A stretch of DNA of 64,000 nucleotides. Source: Providencia huaxiensis (GTDB lineage Bacteria > Pseudomonadota > Gammaproteobacteria > Enterobacterales > Enterobacteriaceae). Positions 30,249 through 42,200 of this stretch are shown here, one piece after another (the first letter of the stretch is position 1; the number at the start of each line of letters is the position of its first letter). A program made the position numbers and the translations under genes. The stretch spans positions 2,170,001 through 2,234,000 of the forward strand of contig NZ_CP031123.2 of the NCBI RefSeq assembly GCF_002843235.3, read 5' to 3'. Under the pieces are notes generated by a model. It worked only from the letters and a program-made list of their open reading frames with translations, was not told the DNA's origin and ran no database searches.

Positions 30249-30872
30249 TTATGAATTAGATACGTTGTTCAACTTCAGAGTCAAAATACCTCTAATAGAT
30301 TGAGAGCCTTCACTTTCTAACCCCTGAGCGTAAGCCGCTTTTGCACCTGCTTTATCGCCCTTGTGGAGTAAAGCATCACCACGGACATCCTGTGCCGTTG
30401 CTTGCCATGACTTACTTTTAATATTTGCAACTGATGCTATCGCACCGTCCGCATTACCTTGAGCCAATTGAACTCGCGCTAAACGCAGGTTAATTAAATC
30501 TTGCATATCCGCGGTTTTTGCCTTCGCTAGTGCATTGGTCAAAGCAGTTTGTGCGTTAGCCAAATCACCTTTATCCACAGCGATTTGCGCAAGCTCTAAG
30601 CCCATCATCGCACTGTATACATCGTCAGTTTCAGCTGCGAATTTTTGCGCTGCAACAATACTTTGTTCTGAACCTGAACGTAACTGAGTGTTTACTGCTT
30701 CAAACTTTTGAGCGCTTTCTTGCAGTACATTGGTTTTATGTGATTGCCAGTAGTTCCAACCAAATACACCACCCACACCAATTACGAGGCCAACAACTAA
30801 TGCCACGCCATTATTCGCAAAGAAGCGTTTAATCGCATCGACTTGATCATTTTCGTTTGTATAGACTTCCAC
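30249..30872 (-). CDS. yfgM: Ancillary SecYEG translocon subunit YfgM
   Basis: YfgM is an inner-membrane protein with one N-terminal helix (NNGVALVVGLVIGVGGVFGW, about residues 20-39) and a periplasmic TPR-like domain rich in alanine. In E. coli it associates with SecYEG and PpiD and modulates the Rcs response. The 207 residues match E. coli (206). The start is GTG (30870-30872) with GGAG 9 bases upstream. It lies 10 bases after hisS, indicating co-transcription. Confidence 0.92.
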   Translation of the reverse strand: MEVYTNENDQVDAIKRFFANNGVALVVGLVIGVGGVFGWNYWQSHKTNVLQESAQKFEAVNTQLRSGSEQSIVAAQKFAAETDDVYSAMMGLELAQIAVDKGDLANAQTALTNALAKAKTADMQDLINLRLARVQLAQGNADGAIASVANIKSKSWQATAQDVRGDALLHKGDKAGAKAAYAQGLESEGSQSIRGILTLKLNNVSNS

Positions 30873-30882
30873 TTGTCTCTCC

Positions 30883-32160
30883 TTAACCTAATAACTCGGC
30901 GATGCGTGACGCCATAAGTTGCTGCGAAATGGTTTCTTGTACGCCTGTGCGTAAATCTTTCAATGTGACTTGGTTATTTTGAATTTCATCTTCCCCCAAG
31001 ATCAGGGCAATTTTAGCGCCTTGTTTATCCGCTCTTGCTAACTGTTTCTTGAAGTTACCACCACCGTGGTTAGTCATTAACCGCAGTGTCGGTAGTGCAT
31101 CACGCACTTTTTCGGCCACTAATATCGCTGCTTGCTGGCTATTTTCGCCAAATGAAGCAAGATAAACATCAGCCACTGAAGCATCCGCTGTAAATTCAGG
31201 ATTCACTTCTTGGACTAATAACACCATGCGTTCCATACCCATGGCAAAACCCACCGCAGGTGTTGCACGACCGCCTAATTGTTCAACTAAGCCATCATAA
31301 CGGCCACCCGCGCAAACTGTACCCTGTGAGCCTAACGCTGTTGTTACCCATTCAAAAACAGTGCGGTTATAGTAGTCAAGACCACGAACTAAACGCTGAT
31401 TAACACGGTATTGAACGCCAGCGGCTTCTAACAGCTTGCATAAGCCATCAAAGTGCTCACGTGATTCGACATCAAGGTAATCAAACAGTTCAGGTGCATC
31501 ATTCAATAAAGTCTGAACGTCTTGATTTTTGGAGTCCAAAACACGCAGAGGATTTGTGTACATCCGGCGTTTGCAATCTTCATCCAGCTTGTCTTTATGC
31601 TGTTCTAAGAAAGCAACTAAGGCCTCACGGTAATTAGCACGCGCTTCTAATGAGCCAATCGAATTCAGCTCTAATGTCACATGCTCACTAATACCTAATG
31701 CTTTCCACCAGCGCGCTGTCATTAAGATGACTTCCGCATCAATGTCAGGACCCGCAAGACCAAACACTTCGGCACCTAATTGGTGAAATTGACGGTAACG
31801 GCCTTTTTGTGGGCGCTCATAACGGAACATTGGCCCTAAATACCACAAACGCTGTTCCTGATTGTACAGCAAACCATGCTCAATACCGGCACGGACACAA
31901 CCTGCGGTATTTTCAGGGCGTAATGTCAGACTTTCATCATTACGGTCATTGAAAGTGTACATTTCTTTTTCAACGACATCCGTCACTTCACCTATCGCTC
32001 TGCGAAATAGCGGGGTCTGCTCTACAATCGGGGTACGAATTTCACTAAAACCATAACCCTGTAAAATATTTTTTAATGTTGCTTCGATTTTCTGCCATAC
32101 ACGCGTGTCAGCTGGTAAGTAATCATTCATGCCGCGAATGGCTTGGATATTTTTTCCCAC
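30883..32160 (-). CDS. hisS: Histidyl-tRNA synthetase
   Basis: HisS is a class II aminoacyl-tRNA synthetase that charges tRNA-His. The 425 residues (E. coli 424) begin with [15 protein letters not shown]. Motif 2 contains [18 protein letters not shown], and the histidine-specific motifs are [15 protein letters not shown] and [15 protein letters not shown]-terminal anticodon-binding domain follows. The start codon is GTG at 32158-32160, supported by the family N-terminus and an AGAG ribosome binding site. Confidence 0.97.
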   Translation of the reverse strand: MGKNIQAIRGMNDYLPADTRVWQKIEATLKNILQGYGFSEIRTPIVEQTPLFRRAIGEVTDVVEKEMYTFNDRNDESLTLRPENTAGCVRAGIEHGLLYNQEQRLWYLGPMFRYERPQKGRYRQFHQLGAEVFGLAGPDIDAEVILMTARWWKALGISEHVTLELNSIGSLEARANYREALVAFLEQHKDKLDEDCKRRMYTNPLRVLDSKNQDVQTLLNDAPELFDYLDVESREHFDGLCKLLEAAGVQYRVNQRLVRGLDYYNRTVFEWVTTALGSQGTVCAGGRYDGLVEQLGGRATPAVGFAMGMERMVLLVQEVNPEFTADASVADVYLASFGENSQQAAILVAEKVRDALPTLRLMTNHGGGNFKKQLARADKQGAKIALILGEDEIQNNQVTLKDLRTGVQETISQQLMASRIAELLG

Positions 32161-32336
32161 TTTATTTCTCTATTTTCAGAATTACATAAGTTTGATTATA
32201 AGAGCGAAATATCATCTGGTTCAATCAACAAACACCAATTACTGATACTAATCGGGATTTATCTGTCAATTTGTACGGTGAGCGACCGATTTTAGAAAAA
32301 AATGCGGATAATTGATATAGCGTTTGTTCTAAATAT

Positions 32337-32363
32337 GCCAAACGACACTATGAATCGTTTGGC
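32337..32363 (-). terminator. Hairpin between ispG and hisS
   Basis: GCCAAACGA / TCGTTTGGC, a 9-bp stem with a 9-base loop, 17 bases after the ispG stop. The tail on the minus strand (ATATTTAG) is weak, so it is probably a partial terminator. Confidence 0.6.
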
Positions 32364-32379
32364 ACTAGATTAGACAAAA

Positions 32380-33498
32380 TTAATCTTTTAAATTGACTTC
32401 AATCCGCTTGCTTTCATCCATCATCGCTGCTTTGGCTCGAATTTTAGCTTCTAACTGGTCGATAATGTTGTCATTATCAAAGCGCTCTTTTTGACGTTTA
32501 CCGTCTTCATAGAAACCACTCTTGGTTTTTGCGCCTGCAACACCTAGCGTGGACACTTCCGCTTCACCGGGACCATTGACCACACAACCAATAATCGACA
32601 CATCCATTGGTGTAATGATATCTTCTAAGCGCTGTTCTAACTCATTCACCGTGCCTATCACATCAAACTCTTGCCGTGAACAAGTTGGACAAGCAATAAA
32701 ATTAATACCACGTGAACGAATACGCAGTGATTTTAAGATATCAAAACCGACTTTAACTTCTTCAACCGGGTCCGCCGCTAAAGAAATACGCAAGGTATCA
32801 CCAATACCCTCGGACAGTAGCATTCCTAAGCCAATTGCCGATTTTACTGAACCTGCACGTGCACCACCGGCCTCGGTGATCCCTAAATGCAGTGGTTGAT
32901 CGATTTTATTCGCTAATAAACGGTAGGAGCCGACAGCGAGAAACACATCTGATGCTTTTACACTGACTTTAAACTGGTCGAAATTCAGTCTATCTAAGAT
33001 ATCCACATGGCGCATTGCTGACTCAACTAAGGCTTCAGGTGTCGGTTCGCCATACTTCTCTTGAATATCTTTTTCAAGGGAACCACCATTGACCCCAATG
33101 CGAATAGGAATATTGTAATGGCGTGCACAATCAACCACTTGGCGAATTCTTTCTTCGCTACCAATATTACCTGGGTTAATACGCAAGCAATCAACACCGT
33201 ATTCGGCCACTTTTAATGCAATACGATAGTCAAAATGGATATCAGCCACCAGAGGAACACTAACTTGCTGTTTAATCAACTTAAACGCTTCTGCCGCATC
33301 CATCGTAGGAACAGAAACGCGAACAATATCCACACCAACACGCTCAAGTGATTTAATTTGGCGGACTGTGGCTTCGACATCAGTTGTGCGGGTATTGGTC
33401 ATTGACTGGACAGCGATAGGTGCGCCATCGCCTACTGGTACGCTGCCTACATTAATACGAGTGGATTTACGTCTTTTTATCGGTGATTCATTATGCAT
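32380..33498 (-). CDS. ispG: 4-hydroxy-3-methylbut-2-enyl diphosphate synthase IspG
   Basis: IspG (GcpE) is an Fe-S enzyme in the MEP isoprenoid pathway, converting MEcPP to HMBPP. The 372 residues equal the E. coli length. The N-terminal TIM barrel begins [21 protein letters not shown]. The [4Fe-4S] cysteines lie in [11 protein letters not shown] and [16 protein letters not shown] site is present. It depends on the isc system encoded 20 kb away in this window. Confidence 0.97.
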   Translation of the reverse strand: MHNESPIKRRKSTRINVGSVPVGDGAPIAVQSMTNTRTTDVEATVRQIKSLERVGVDIVRVSVPTMDAAEAFKLIKQQVSVPLVADIHFDYRIALKVAEYGVDCLRINPGNIGSEERIRQVVDCARHYNIPIRIGVNGGSLEKDIQEKYGEPTPEALVESAMRHVDILDRLNFDQFKVSVKASDVFLAVGSYRLLANKIDQPLHLGITEAGGARAGSVKSAIGLGMLLSEGIGDTLRISLAADPVEEVKVGFDILKSLRIRSRGINFIACPTCSRQEFDVIGTVNELEQRLEDIITPMDVSIIGCVVNGPGEAEVSTLGVAGAKTKSGFYEDGKRQKERFDNDNIIDQLEAKIRAKAAMMDESKRIEVNLKD

Positions 33499-33671
33499 TT
33501 TTGTTTAATTCTCCGAACGTCCATGTGCTCTTTGTTACCGTGGTACTCTTTGCTACCGAGGTATAGTTTTAACGATTATTTTTATACGCTCAACTATACA
33601 CAAGAAAGCAAACCATAGCCTATCAAAAAAGATGTTTTCGGATATAGTTTGCTTCTTTTTGTCTTTCTAAT

Positions 33672-34616
33672 TTAGGCTTCAGGTAACTTCAATTTTGCCG
33701 GACGTTTCGCTTTGATGAAGCGGCTTAAATCAACGGCATTACCTTGGAACTGTACAGTGACATTTGCTGGTGCACCGATGTTCAGACGATAAGGCTGCGG
33801 GCCATCAAGCTCCAGCTTATCGCCATTATTTTTGGTGCCACTGAATAAGATTTTATTATTCGCGTCACGAATTTCTAACCAGCACTGGCCAGTAAAGTTT
33901 AAGACCAAAGCTTGGCTGCTAACAGCAACAGGGTCAGTCGTTTCTGTGTTTTGTGTTCTATCTAATGCAACAGAAGATTGCGGTGCATTAGGTAATGGAA
34001 TGGTTCTGACAGGCTCAGTAATCGGGTCTGTGGTTAATACAGGCTCTTGAACTTGTAATTCAAGCGCATTTTCCTGTGCGGCAGGGGCAGTGTCAGTTGA
34101 GACAATTTCTGTTGAAGTCGACAATTCAACCGGTGTTGTGCTGTTATTTTGCTGAGACAAAATCAAATCATTTTGATTTGCAATTGAAACTAGCTCATTT
34201 TTCTGTGCGTTATGATCTTGCCACCACCACACACCAACCATTGCAATCAGCACAATCACAATCAACCACGTCAGTTTCATTAGCCAACCTTCACGCTTTT
34301 TACGTTTTTTCCCTAAAGAATAGCTTTGCATAGGAGAAACTTTGGCTAATGTGACAGGTTCTTCCGTTTTCAAATACGTTTTTAATTCGTTTTCTGATAT
34401 GCCGACCATTCGAGCATAAAGGCGAATATAACCACGTAAAAATGTCGGTTCTACACCAGCGGGAGCAATATCTTGTTCTATCTCTTTTACCGTACTGATT
34501 TTAAGGCATAATCGTTCTGCAACAATATCTTGGGTTAGCCCCATGCGCTCACGTGCTTGCGTCAATAATTGTCCGACTGTCGTCGTAGTCTGTTCGGTAT
34601 TATTTTCGATAGTCAT
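33672..34616 (-). CDS. rodZ: Cytoskeletal protein RodZ
   Basis: RodZ anchors MreB filaments to the inner membrane and sets rod shape. The 314-residue protein has an N-terminal helix-turn-helix domain of about 90 residues (LTQARERMGLTQDIVAERLCL ... GYIRLYARMVG), a basic stretch KKRKKREG, and one membrane helix near residues 113-132 (LTWLIVIVLIAMVGVWWW). A T/Q/P-rich periplasmic linker and a C-terminal beta domain (LVLNFTGQCWLEIRDANNK) complete it. Position between rlmN and ispG is as in E. coli. Confidence 0.94.
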   Translation of the reverse strand: MTIENNTEQTTTTVGQLLTQARERMGLTQDIVAERLCLKISTVKEIEQDIAPAGVEPTFLRGYIRLYARMVGISENELKTYLKTEEPVTLAKVSPMQSYSLGKKRKKREGWLMKLTWLIVIVLIAMVGVWWWQDHNAQKNELVSIANQNDLILSQQNNSTTPVELSTSTEIVSTDTAPAAQENALELQVQEPVLTTDPITEPVRTIPLPNAPQSSVALDRTQNTETTDPVAVSSQALVLNFTGQCWLEIRDANNKILFSGTKNNGDKLELDGPQPYRLNIGAPANVTVQFQGNAVDLSRFIKAKRPAKLKLPEA

Positions 34617-34748
34617 TTGCTGGCAACACTATTTCCAAGTTTAAAATATATAAAGCAAACATTGAGCAGCTTTACTCGTCAATAATTTATCATCATGTTG
34701 AAACAACAATTAAATTTTTCTTATTGCTTCTACTATTGTAGGTTAACA

Positions 34749-34778
34749 AGGGCGTTTTGCCTAACTCTAAAACGCCCT
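34749..34778 (-). terminator. Hairpin between rlmN and rodZ
   Basis: AGGGCGTTTT / AAAACGCCCT, a 10-bp stem with a 10-base loop, followed on the minus strand by TTGTTAACC. It lies 40 bases after the rlmN stop. Confidence 0.6.
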
Positions 34779-34818
34779 AAATCATAACCTAATTCACTAA
34801 TTCAAACATATTTATAAA

Positions 34819-36000
34819 TCAGACTGTTTTTACCTTAATAGGTTCCCCTGCTAAGCGTTTTTTCAACGTTCGCTTCGTTCTGTCAATCACGTCACCAGCA
34901 AGTTGCCCACAGGCAGCGTCAATATCATCACCGCGTGTTTTGCGCACTATCGTGGTAAAACCATAGCCCATCAACACTTTACAGAAGCGGTCGATACGAC
35001 TATTCGAACTTCTACCGTAAGGGGCCCCTGGGAACGGGTTCCACGGGATTAAGTTAATTTTGCTCGGTGTGTTTTTTAAACATTCTGCTAATTGATGAGC
35101 TTGTTCAACACTGTCGTTCACGTGATCTAACATCACATACTCTACAGTTACTCGTCCTGCATTCGCATTCGATTTGGTTAAATAACGATTCACGCTGTTG
35201 AGGAAAGTTTCAATATTGTATTTTTTATTAATTGGAACAATATCGTCGCGAATATCGTCTGTTGGTGCATGTAGTGAAATCGCTAATGCAACGTCAATCA
35301 TATCCCCTAGTTTATCTAATGCAGGTACAACCCCCGAAGTGGAAATCGTGACACGGCGCTTAGATAAACCAAAACCGAAGTCATCTAACATAATCTCCAT
35401 TGCCGGGACGACATTATTCAAATTCAGCAATGGTTCGCCCATTCCCATCATTACGACGTTAGTAATTGGACGACGTCCACTGGATTTCAGTGAACCAATA
35501 ATTTTTGCAGCTCGCCAAACCTGGCCAATGATTTCGGAAACACGTAAGTTACGGTTGAAACCTTGCTGTGCCGTAGAGCAGAATTTACATTCCAGTGCAC
35601 AACCGACCTGTGAAGAGACACACAGTGTTGCCCGATCTGCTTCTGGGATATAGACGGTTTCAACCAGTTGGTCACCCACTTTGATGGCCCACTTGATGGT
35701 GCCATCTGATGAACGTTGTTCATCAGCGACTTCCGGTGCACGGATTTCTGCAACTTCTTTCAGTTTTGCTCTAAGGACTTTATTAATATCGGTCATTTGG
35801 TCAAAATCATCATAGCAATAATGATAAATCCATTTCATGACCTGATCAGCGCGGAACGGTTTTTCACCCATTTGAGCAAAAAATTCGCGCATTTGTTTGC
35901 GGTTTAAATCGAGTAAATTGGTTTTTTGGTTCGTTTTTTCTGGTGTGACAGAAATAGCGGAAGAAGTTGCACATTGTGCATCTGTCGTCATATCAGACAT
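34819..36000 (-). CDS. rlmN: Dual-specificity 23S rRNA/tRNA m2A methyltransferase RlmN
   Basis: RlmN is a radical-SAM enzyme that methylates C2 of A2503 in 23S rRNA and A37 in some tRNAs. The 393-residue protein has the radical-SAM cysteines in [10 protein letters not shown] and a GMGEPLLN loop. It also has the catalytic region [15 protein letters not shown], whose cysteine forms the protein-RNA adduct in this family. The ATG at 35998-36000 with GAGG 9 bases upstream is preferred to a start 38 codons earlier, which adds an unrelated basic leader. Confidence 0.95.
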   Translation of the reverse strand: MSDMTTDAQCATSSAISVTPEKTNQKTNLLDLNRKQMREFFAQMGEKPFRADQVMKWIYHYCYDDFDQMTDINKVLRAKLKEVAEIRAPEVADEQRSSDGTIKWAIKVGDQLVETVYIPEADRATLCVSSQVGCALECKFCSTAQQGFNRNLRVSEIIGQVWRAAKIIGSLKSSGRRPITNVVMMGMGEPLLNLNNVVPAMEIMLDDFGFGLSKRRVTISTSGVVPALDKLGDMIDVALAISLHAPTDDIRDDIVPINKKYNIETFLNSVNRYLTKSNANAGRVTVEYVMLDHVNDSVEQAHQLAECLKNTPSKINLIPWNPFPGAPYGRSSNSRIDRFCKVLMGYGFTTIVRKTRGDDIDAACGQLAGDVIDRTKRTLKKRLAGEPIKVKTV

Positions 36001-36071
36001 GGTGTATTGCCTCGTTGTTACACTTTCGGCAGTGCTATTGATGAGTATAGCACGACGTAATTTTTGCAGCC

Positions 36072-36108
36072 TTAAAAATATAATCGCCCCGCTAATCATA
36101 GCAGGGCG
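36072..36108 (-). terminator. Intrinsic terminator of ndk
   Basis: CGCCCTGCT / AGCGGGGCG (minus strand, one G-T pair) with a 7-base loop and a T-rich tail, 53 bases past ndk. The structure overlaps the region upstream of rlmN. Confidence 0.75.
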
Positions 36109-36161
36109 TCGCATTGTACAAACTTTATAACAATAATGCTAATGCATTAGTTAAAGAAGTC

Positions 36162-36587
36162 TTAGCGTGGGCAGATTTCATCCGCAGTGAAGAAATATGC
36201 GATTTCACGTGCCGCAGATTCTTCAGAGTCTGAACCGTGAGTTGCGTTTTCAGTGAAGCTGTCTGCGTAGTCTGCGCGTAAAGTACCCGCTAATGCGTTA
36301 TCTGGGTTAGTTGCGCCCATCAGGTCACGGTGACGTTGGATTGCATTTTCACCTTCTAACACTTGCAGCATGATAGGGCCTGAAGTCATAAATTCAACCA
36401 GACCTTCAAAGAAAGGACGGCCTTTGTGTTCAGCGTAGAAGCCTTCAGCTTGCTCACGAGTCAAATGCATCATTTTAGCAGCGATAATAGTGAAACCGGC
36501 GCTTTCAAAACGGTTGTAGATTGCACCAATAACGTTTTTCTTCACAGCGTTTGGTTTAATAATAGAAAATGTACGTTGAACAGTCAT
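36162..36587 (-). CDS. ndk: Nucleoside diphosphate kinase
   Basis: Ndk equilibrates nucleoside di- and triphosphates through a phosphohistidine intermediate. The 141 residues are close to the E. coli length (143). The active histidine is in the conserved NATHGSDS motif near residue 117, and the N-terminus [18 protein letters not shown] is canonical. A GAGG ribosome binding site precedes the ATG. The order pbpC-ndk-rlmN is as in E. coli. Confidence 0.97.
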   Translation of the reverse strand: MTVQRTFSIIKPNAVKKNVIGAIYNRFESAGFTIIAAKMMHLTREQAEGFYAEHKGRPFFEGLVEFMTSGPIMLQVLEGENAIQRHRDLMGATNPDNALAGTLRADYADSFTENATHGSDSEESAAREIAYFFTADEICPR

Positions 36588-36864
36588 AAATAACCTCTTA
36601 GCGATTCATTAGGCCTTTATTCTTTATTCTTCCCTGTAACTTAGGATGTAAGAACTTAAAATAGGCATGTTGTAGTTTTTTATATTATTTCTAATTCTAT
36701 TGTTAGACCTTTAGACTTCAAAGGCAACCCTATCTAGGAAAAAGAAAAATAAGGCGATGATTATAGGGGCTCTGATTACAATTTCCTACAGTCACAACAA
36801 CATTTTGTTAAACTTTTTATAGCAAAAAACACTATTTTTTCGGGTAAGTCACGTTTTTCATCTA

Positions 36865-39186
36865 TTACTTCACTCTAAAGCTTATTGCCGTTACTTGGCC
36901 GCTTAAATCTAATACTGAAATTTGGTAGCTTCCACTTTTATCGAGTGTTAGCAAAATAGAACCGTTTTGCTCGGTTGTATTCACTTGTTCTCCGTTTAAA
37001 AACCACCATTTCTGCCCTTGCCCACCCTGTGTGACTAAACGCAAGTCTAAGCTAGTTTTACCAGGTAAACGCTGTAATACTTCACCATCACGTATACCAG
37101 AAATCAATAATGGCGGCATTTCTAACTTCATAGGAGGACAAACTGAATCCGCTTTAGGTAACCGATTTTCCCGTTTTTCACTGTTTGGTAACCATGACTC
37201 CACCGTAATTGGCCATAAATGCACTTCTTTTTCTTGGGCATTCGGGCAATCAGCCGCAACTTGGAGCCCTTTCTCATTGACCCAAATTTTTTGCCTTAAT
37301 CCTAATAACGACTCTTGGTCTCGCGCCATTAAAGTCGGTGGGATCGTATTATCCAAGATCCAGCTAAGACGCCTTTGGCGGCAATTATTGTCATCTTTCA
37401 GCAATGCTGTGCCACCCGGCCAGCAAATCACTGCTTGGCTTACACTGGCAGGTTTCACATCTTTTGGTAACGGCTCATGTGATTGGTAAATTTTGCTCAG
37501 TAACATGCCATTTATTTGATTCATAATAGGGATCGCTGTGGCGAAACCTAACTGCCCTGCAACAGGCGTGGCATCAGGCCGCCCAACCCAAACACCGATG
37601 GTATAACGTGGATTAACACCAATCGCCCACGCATCACGATAACCATAGCTGGTCCCTGTTTTCCATGCCAAATTTATTTGCCCTGATAAGTTAGGATCCG
37701 GTACAGGACGAGCTTCCCCACCCATAATTCGGCGCACTATCCATGCTGCGCCCGGTGACATCAGCGCTCTATCACGAATTTCATCGGTGGGTTTAAAGCG
37801 CAGCGGTGACACATTACCTTTTCGCGCAAATGCGCTGTAAGCGGAAACCAAATCTTCCATCCGTGTAGCTGTCCCGCCTAAAATTAGCGACAAATTTGGC
37901 TCGCTGCCTAACGGAAAGCGCAGTTCAGTCCCAACATTGCGGAGTTGAGCCGTAAATCGTTTACTGCCATACACATCTAACAACTGCACTACGGGTAAAT
38001 TCAATGAGCGAACTAATGCATCGCTGACACTCACAGGGCCATTAAAACCACTGTCAAAGTTACCGGGACGATAATCATTAAAGCGCCGCGGAACATCTTG
38101 TAATAACGATTCCGCGTGGATAAGCCCATCATCCATCGCTAATGCATATAAAAATGGTTTTAACGTTGAGCCGGGGGAGCGCCAAGCGCTTACCATATCG
38201 ACATGCCCAAAACGGCTATCATCTTGGAAATCAATGGAGCCAATATACGCTTTCACGGCCATATCCGTATGATCGACCACCAAAATCCCAAGTGACGTTT
38301 GTTTTGGCAGTTGGTTTTTCCAATTCATTGCCATATCTTCCAGCTGCCTTTGTAAGCTGGCATCGATAGTGGTTTCAATGATGGACTCTTGCGTCCCCTT
38401 GGTCACCCGCCTTGCCAGCAAGGGGGCTGAATGTGGATTCTTTCGCGGTGCTAACCAAATCTGTTCTTGTTTAATATCAGTAACTTTTTCAGGGCTCCAG
38501 ACCAGGTATTCCTCTAACCGGTCTAACACCTTATCACGAGCGGCTTGTGCTCTTTCTGGATAACGGTCTGGCCTTAAGCGGCTAGGGGCTTGAGGTAAAA
38601 CAGCAAAGAGAGCCGCTTCACTCGCTGTCAATTTTGCCGGTGACTTATTCAAATAAACCCAGCTAGCGGCGCCAATCCCTTCAATCGTTCCGCCATACGG
38701 AGCGCGGTTTAAATACATCCCTAAAATTTCATCTTTTGAATAGTGGTACTCAAGCTGAGCCGTACGCCAAAGTTGTTTTAGCTTACCACCCAATGTTCTT
38801 TCATGGGGGTCAATTAAGCGTGCGACTTGCATCGAAATGGTACTACCGCCTGACACAATGCGCCCCGAACTCACAAACTGCCCCGCAGCCCTAACTAGCG
38901 AAAACGGGTTTACCCCCGGATGGCGATAAAAATGGCGATCTTCATAGGTTAATAACGCTTCAATAAAATCAGGAGAAACCTCTTCGAGTGTAACCGGAAA
39001 GCGCCAAATACCTTCTTTGTCTGCAAAGCGCCACAATGGTGTGCCATCCGCTGCAACCACGGTTCGTGCCATTTCAATTTGCTTAATCGGCAACGGCCAG
39101 ATTTTATCAGCCGCTAGAAAAGCCAGTGGCAAAATAATGACCAATAGAACCAGTGTAATGCCTGTGCGGCGTAACCATTTTTTCAT
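36865..39186 (-). CDS. pbpC: Penicillin-binding protein 1C (peptidoglycan glycosyltransferase)
   Basis: PBP1C is an inner-membrane bifunctional murein synthase-type protein. The 773 residues (E. coli 770) have an N-terminal membrane helix and a glycosyltransferase domain with EDRHFYRHPGVNPFSL and GGSTISMQVARL. The transpeptidase domain has SPGSTLKPFLY (active serine), SLN and KTGTS motifs. A C-terminal BiPBP_C-type domain begins around LLISGIRDGEVLQRLPG. It follows yfhM by 73 bases, the normal functional pair with the macroglobulin. Confidence 0.95.
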   Translation of the reverse strand: MKKWLRRTGITLVLLVIILPLAFLAADKIWPLPIKQIEMARTVVAADGTPLWRFADKEGIWRFPVTLEEVSPDFIEALLTYEDRHFYRHPGVNPFSLVRAAGQFVSSGRIVSGGSTISMQVARLIDPHERTLGGKLKQLWRTAQLEYHYSKDEILGMYLNRAPYGGTIEGIGAASWVYLNKSPAKLTASEAALFAVLPQAPSRLRPDRYPERAQAARDKVLDRLEEYLVWSPEKVTDIKQEQIWLAPRKNPHSAPLLARRVTKGTQESIIETTIDASLQRQLEDMAMNWKNQLPKQTSLGILVVDHTDMAVKAYIGSIDFQDDSRFGHVDMVSAWRSPGSTLKPFLYALAMDDGLIHAESLLQDVPRRFNDYRPGNFDSGFNGPVSVSDALVRSLNLPVVQLLDVYGSKRFTAQLRNVGTELRFPLGSEPNLSLILGGTATRMEDLVSAYSAFARKGNVSPLRFKPTDEIRDRALMSPGAAWIVRRIMGGEARPVPDPNLSGQINLAWKTGTSYGYRDAWAIGVNPRYTIGVWVGRPDATPVAGQLGFATAIPIMNQINGMLLSKIYQSHEPLPKDVKPASVSQAVICWPGGTALLKDDNNCRQRRLSWILDNTIPPTLMARDQESLLGLRQKIWVNEKGLQVAADCPNAQEKEVHLWPITVESWLPNSEKRENRLPKADSVCPPMKLEMPPLLISGIRDGEVLQRLPGKTSLDLRLVTQGGQGQKWWFLNGEQVNTTEQNGSILLTLDKSGSYQISVLDLSGQVTAISFRVK

Positions 39187-39216
39187 TGATGGGAGTACCG
39201 AAAATAAATTAAAAGA

Positions 39217-39247
39217 GCCCTTATATCTTGAGTATTAATATAAGGGC
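39217..39247 (-). terminator. Hairpin between yfhM and pbpC
   Basis: GCCCTTATAT / ATATAAGGGC, a 10-bp stem with an 11-base loop and tail TCTTTTAATTT on the minus strand. It sits between the two genes and would attenuate pbpC relative to yfhM. Confidence 0.75.
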
Positions 39248-39259
39248 TTTAAGAGGAGA

Positions 39260-42200
39260 TTAACGAACGATTTCTAATTGGCCATCAGAATAGCCAGTCG
39301 CACGCCAGTCAGGGACATACATTGATTCAACTTGTGGTACTGGAATGCTATACACACCCGGTGTCACTGCCCGCGCTAAGTAGACTAATGTCGTTGGTCG
39401 ATATTGCTGTACTTCAACGGCAGCCACAAAACGGTCATCACGGTATTCCATATGGCGAATTTGTGATTGTTGCATATCATCAATCAGTTCTTGCAGGTTC
39501 GGTGCAGATTCACTCAAATTAGCGCTACTGTTCGCTAAATTTTGGTTTTCTAGTTCTAAGCCCGCTGGCAGCAAGTCAACCACTAGCGCATCTGGCACAC
39601 TTTGGGATGCCTGAACTTCCAGCTTAACCACCACCATTTCACCGCTTCTTAGTCTATCTAATGAAATGCGATTGCCTTTCATATCATAGTAACTACGAGT
39701 GATACCTAATACGTTCGAACTTGGTTTCGGTGAATGTTGCGGATACCCCACTACGTTTAAGCGTGTATACAGGGTATTGGTTCCACTGTTTTCGATGCTA
39801 TAGCCTGTTTCTAATTGACCTTTGCTCAGGAACTCACTCACAGGTTTATCTGAAACCATCGGAGGTTCTTGGCCATTAATCGTTGCTTTCCATGGAGCTT
39901 CACTTTCATTTAAGTAGAAACGGCCCGCTAAGTACAACGCGTTGCTCTCTTGTGTCGAGAAATAACGTTGAGAAGTCAAATTATTAGACAAAGTTTGCAG
40001 TTTTTGGTCGCGCGATTTTGGCATTAAATTATATTCATTTAACAGCGCAACAATCATCGCATCGTCACGGATCACTGAGCCGTAATCCCCGACATAACTG
40101 TAGCGATTACGCTGTTTTTTCATCCCGTCAATTACCGCGCTCTCACCACGTGATTTATCCCCCATCAAGTTCAACGCAACGCCTAACTGAACAAGTGGTA
40201 AGCCACTCGCGGCATGATCTCTTTGGTTATAAAGTTGACGTAATGCACCTAGAGGTGCTTTTTGCTGTGACGCCAATACTAAGCCTGCATAAGCTTGGGT
40301 TGCGAAACGCGCGCCTGCCTGATTTTCCGTATAAGGATAATTGATTTGGTTGCCATCTTGTAAATAGCTCAATAAGCGCGTGTTTGCGTTACTGATAGCT
40401 TCTTGGGGAACCGTAAACCCACGCTGATTCGCTTTATTCAAGAAATCCGCTGCATATGCGGTTAACCAATACTCTTCGCGGCCGTTTCTATCCCATAACG
40501 AGAAACCGCCATCATTACGTTGCATACTTAACAAATGCGGAATACCAATTTCAATCGCTTTATGGCGGTCTGCATCCGTCTGCGTTTTAATCCCTATCTT
40601 ATTCAGCTCAGCTTGAGTTGAGAATAATGATGGATATAACCCGCTGATAGTTTGCTCCAAGCAACCATATGGGTAAGCAAATAACTCTCTAATATAACGA
40701 GAAACATCTAACGGTGGACGGCTCGTTAATAGCACTTGCCCTTCAATGGTATCTGGTTGTAGGCCCGCAATCTGGTTAATTGGCAGTGCCCATGAGGTAC
40801 CTGGCTCAATAGCGGTTGCAAACGAAACGGTTTCTGCCGGTTGTGCCGGACGAACGCCAACTTTCCAACTGTTGCTGTAATCTTTATTGGCTTCGCCTTG
40901 AATGTTAATGCCATTAATGGTCATCGACACTTCGCCTTCACCAAAGCCGTAGTCTGCTTTGACTGGTAAGTTAATCGTGGTGCGTTTGCCTTTCGGTAAC
41001 GCTAACTCACGGCTACTGACACCATCAAGTTTCACCATTCCTGATGCCTTGAAGTTGACGGTCACATTCTGCGTGTTATCCGTCATATTGGTCAAATCAA
41101 GTGCAAAATAAGACTTATCACCGCCAGCCATAAATCGTGGCATCGACATTTGTGTCACTAATGGTGCCGCGACAATCACTTTGCTATCTGCATGGCCGAA
41201 CTCTTTTTCATTCCATGCTTGCGCCATCACGCGGAGTTCGCCGTTAAAATCAGGGATAGCAAGGCTAATTTCACCCTCACCGTCTTTATTTAATGTGACA
41301 GGCTTAGCCTGCTCAGCAATAATTTGCACTTCAGTGAGTGGCTTCATACCACCACGCTCTAATGCCGCCTCTTCGCTGTCACCACCAAAGCGCAGGTTAG
41401 CAACCTTACCTTGGCCTTCAATTAAGTGACCATAAACGTCATATTGGTCAACACTATAGCGCTTACGGCCAAAGAAAGCGTCATACGGGTCTGGGGTTTT
41501 GAAATCCGTGATATTCAATACACCAGTATCTACCGCTGATAACAACACATTCACTTTTTCAGGTAATGGTTTTCCGTCTTGTGCGGTCGCTTTAATTTTT
41601 ACCGTCAAGTCTTGATTAGGACGCATTTTGTCTGGCGTCGTTAGAGCCAACGCTATTTTACGGTTCTCATCTGCAATCGGTAAATGCAACACACCCACCG
41701 CACGTTTCACCGTGGCTTCTTTAGAGTCATCTCCTGGGCGAACCACAACTGCTGAGACGTAGAGGTCATGACGAGCCCACTCTTTATTGACTGGAATTTC
41801 AACGTCTAAGCCCTTTTCTGGCACGTCTATTTCTTCCCACCACAGTGGGCCATTACTCGACTCGAGCAATATATATCCCTTACCTGCTTTAGGGGATTCA
41901 ATGCGAACTTTGGCTTTTTCACCCGGTAAGTACGCAGGTTTATTTAGGCTAAGTTTCACTTGGTCAGGGCGAACTGAACCACTTCCCCCCGTATTATCTT
42001 GCCATGAATACCCTGCCCAGAACTGGACACTCGACACGAGCTGATTTTCTGGGTTAACGACTTCTAGGCGGAATGCGCCCCAATCCACAGGGAAAGACAC
42101 TTTCGCAGTCCCGTCTTTGGCGATGACAATATTTTCATTCGCCATAACGAGGTCTTTTTGGTCATAATTTGAAGACCAGCCACCACTTTCAGACCAACTC

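Noticed and set aside
36001..36114. 38-residue N-terminal extension of RlmN
   Set aside because: It overlaps the ndk terminator and does not resemble RlmN; the ATG at 35998-36000 has a GAGG site.
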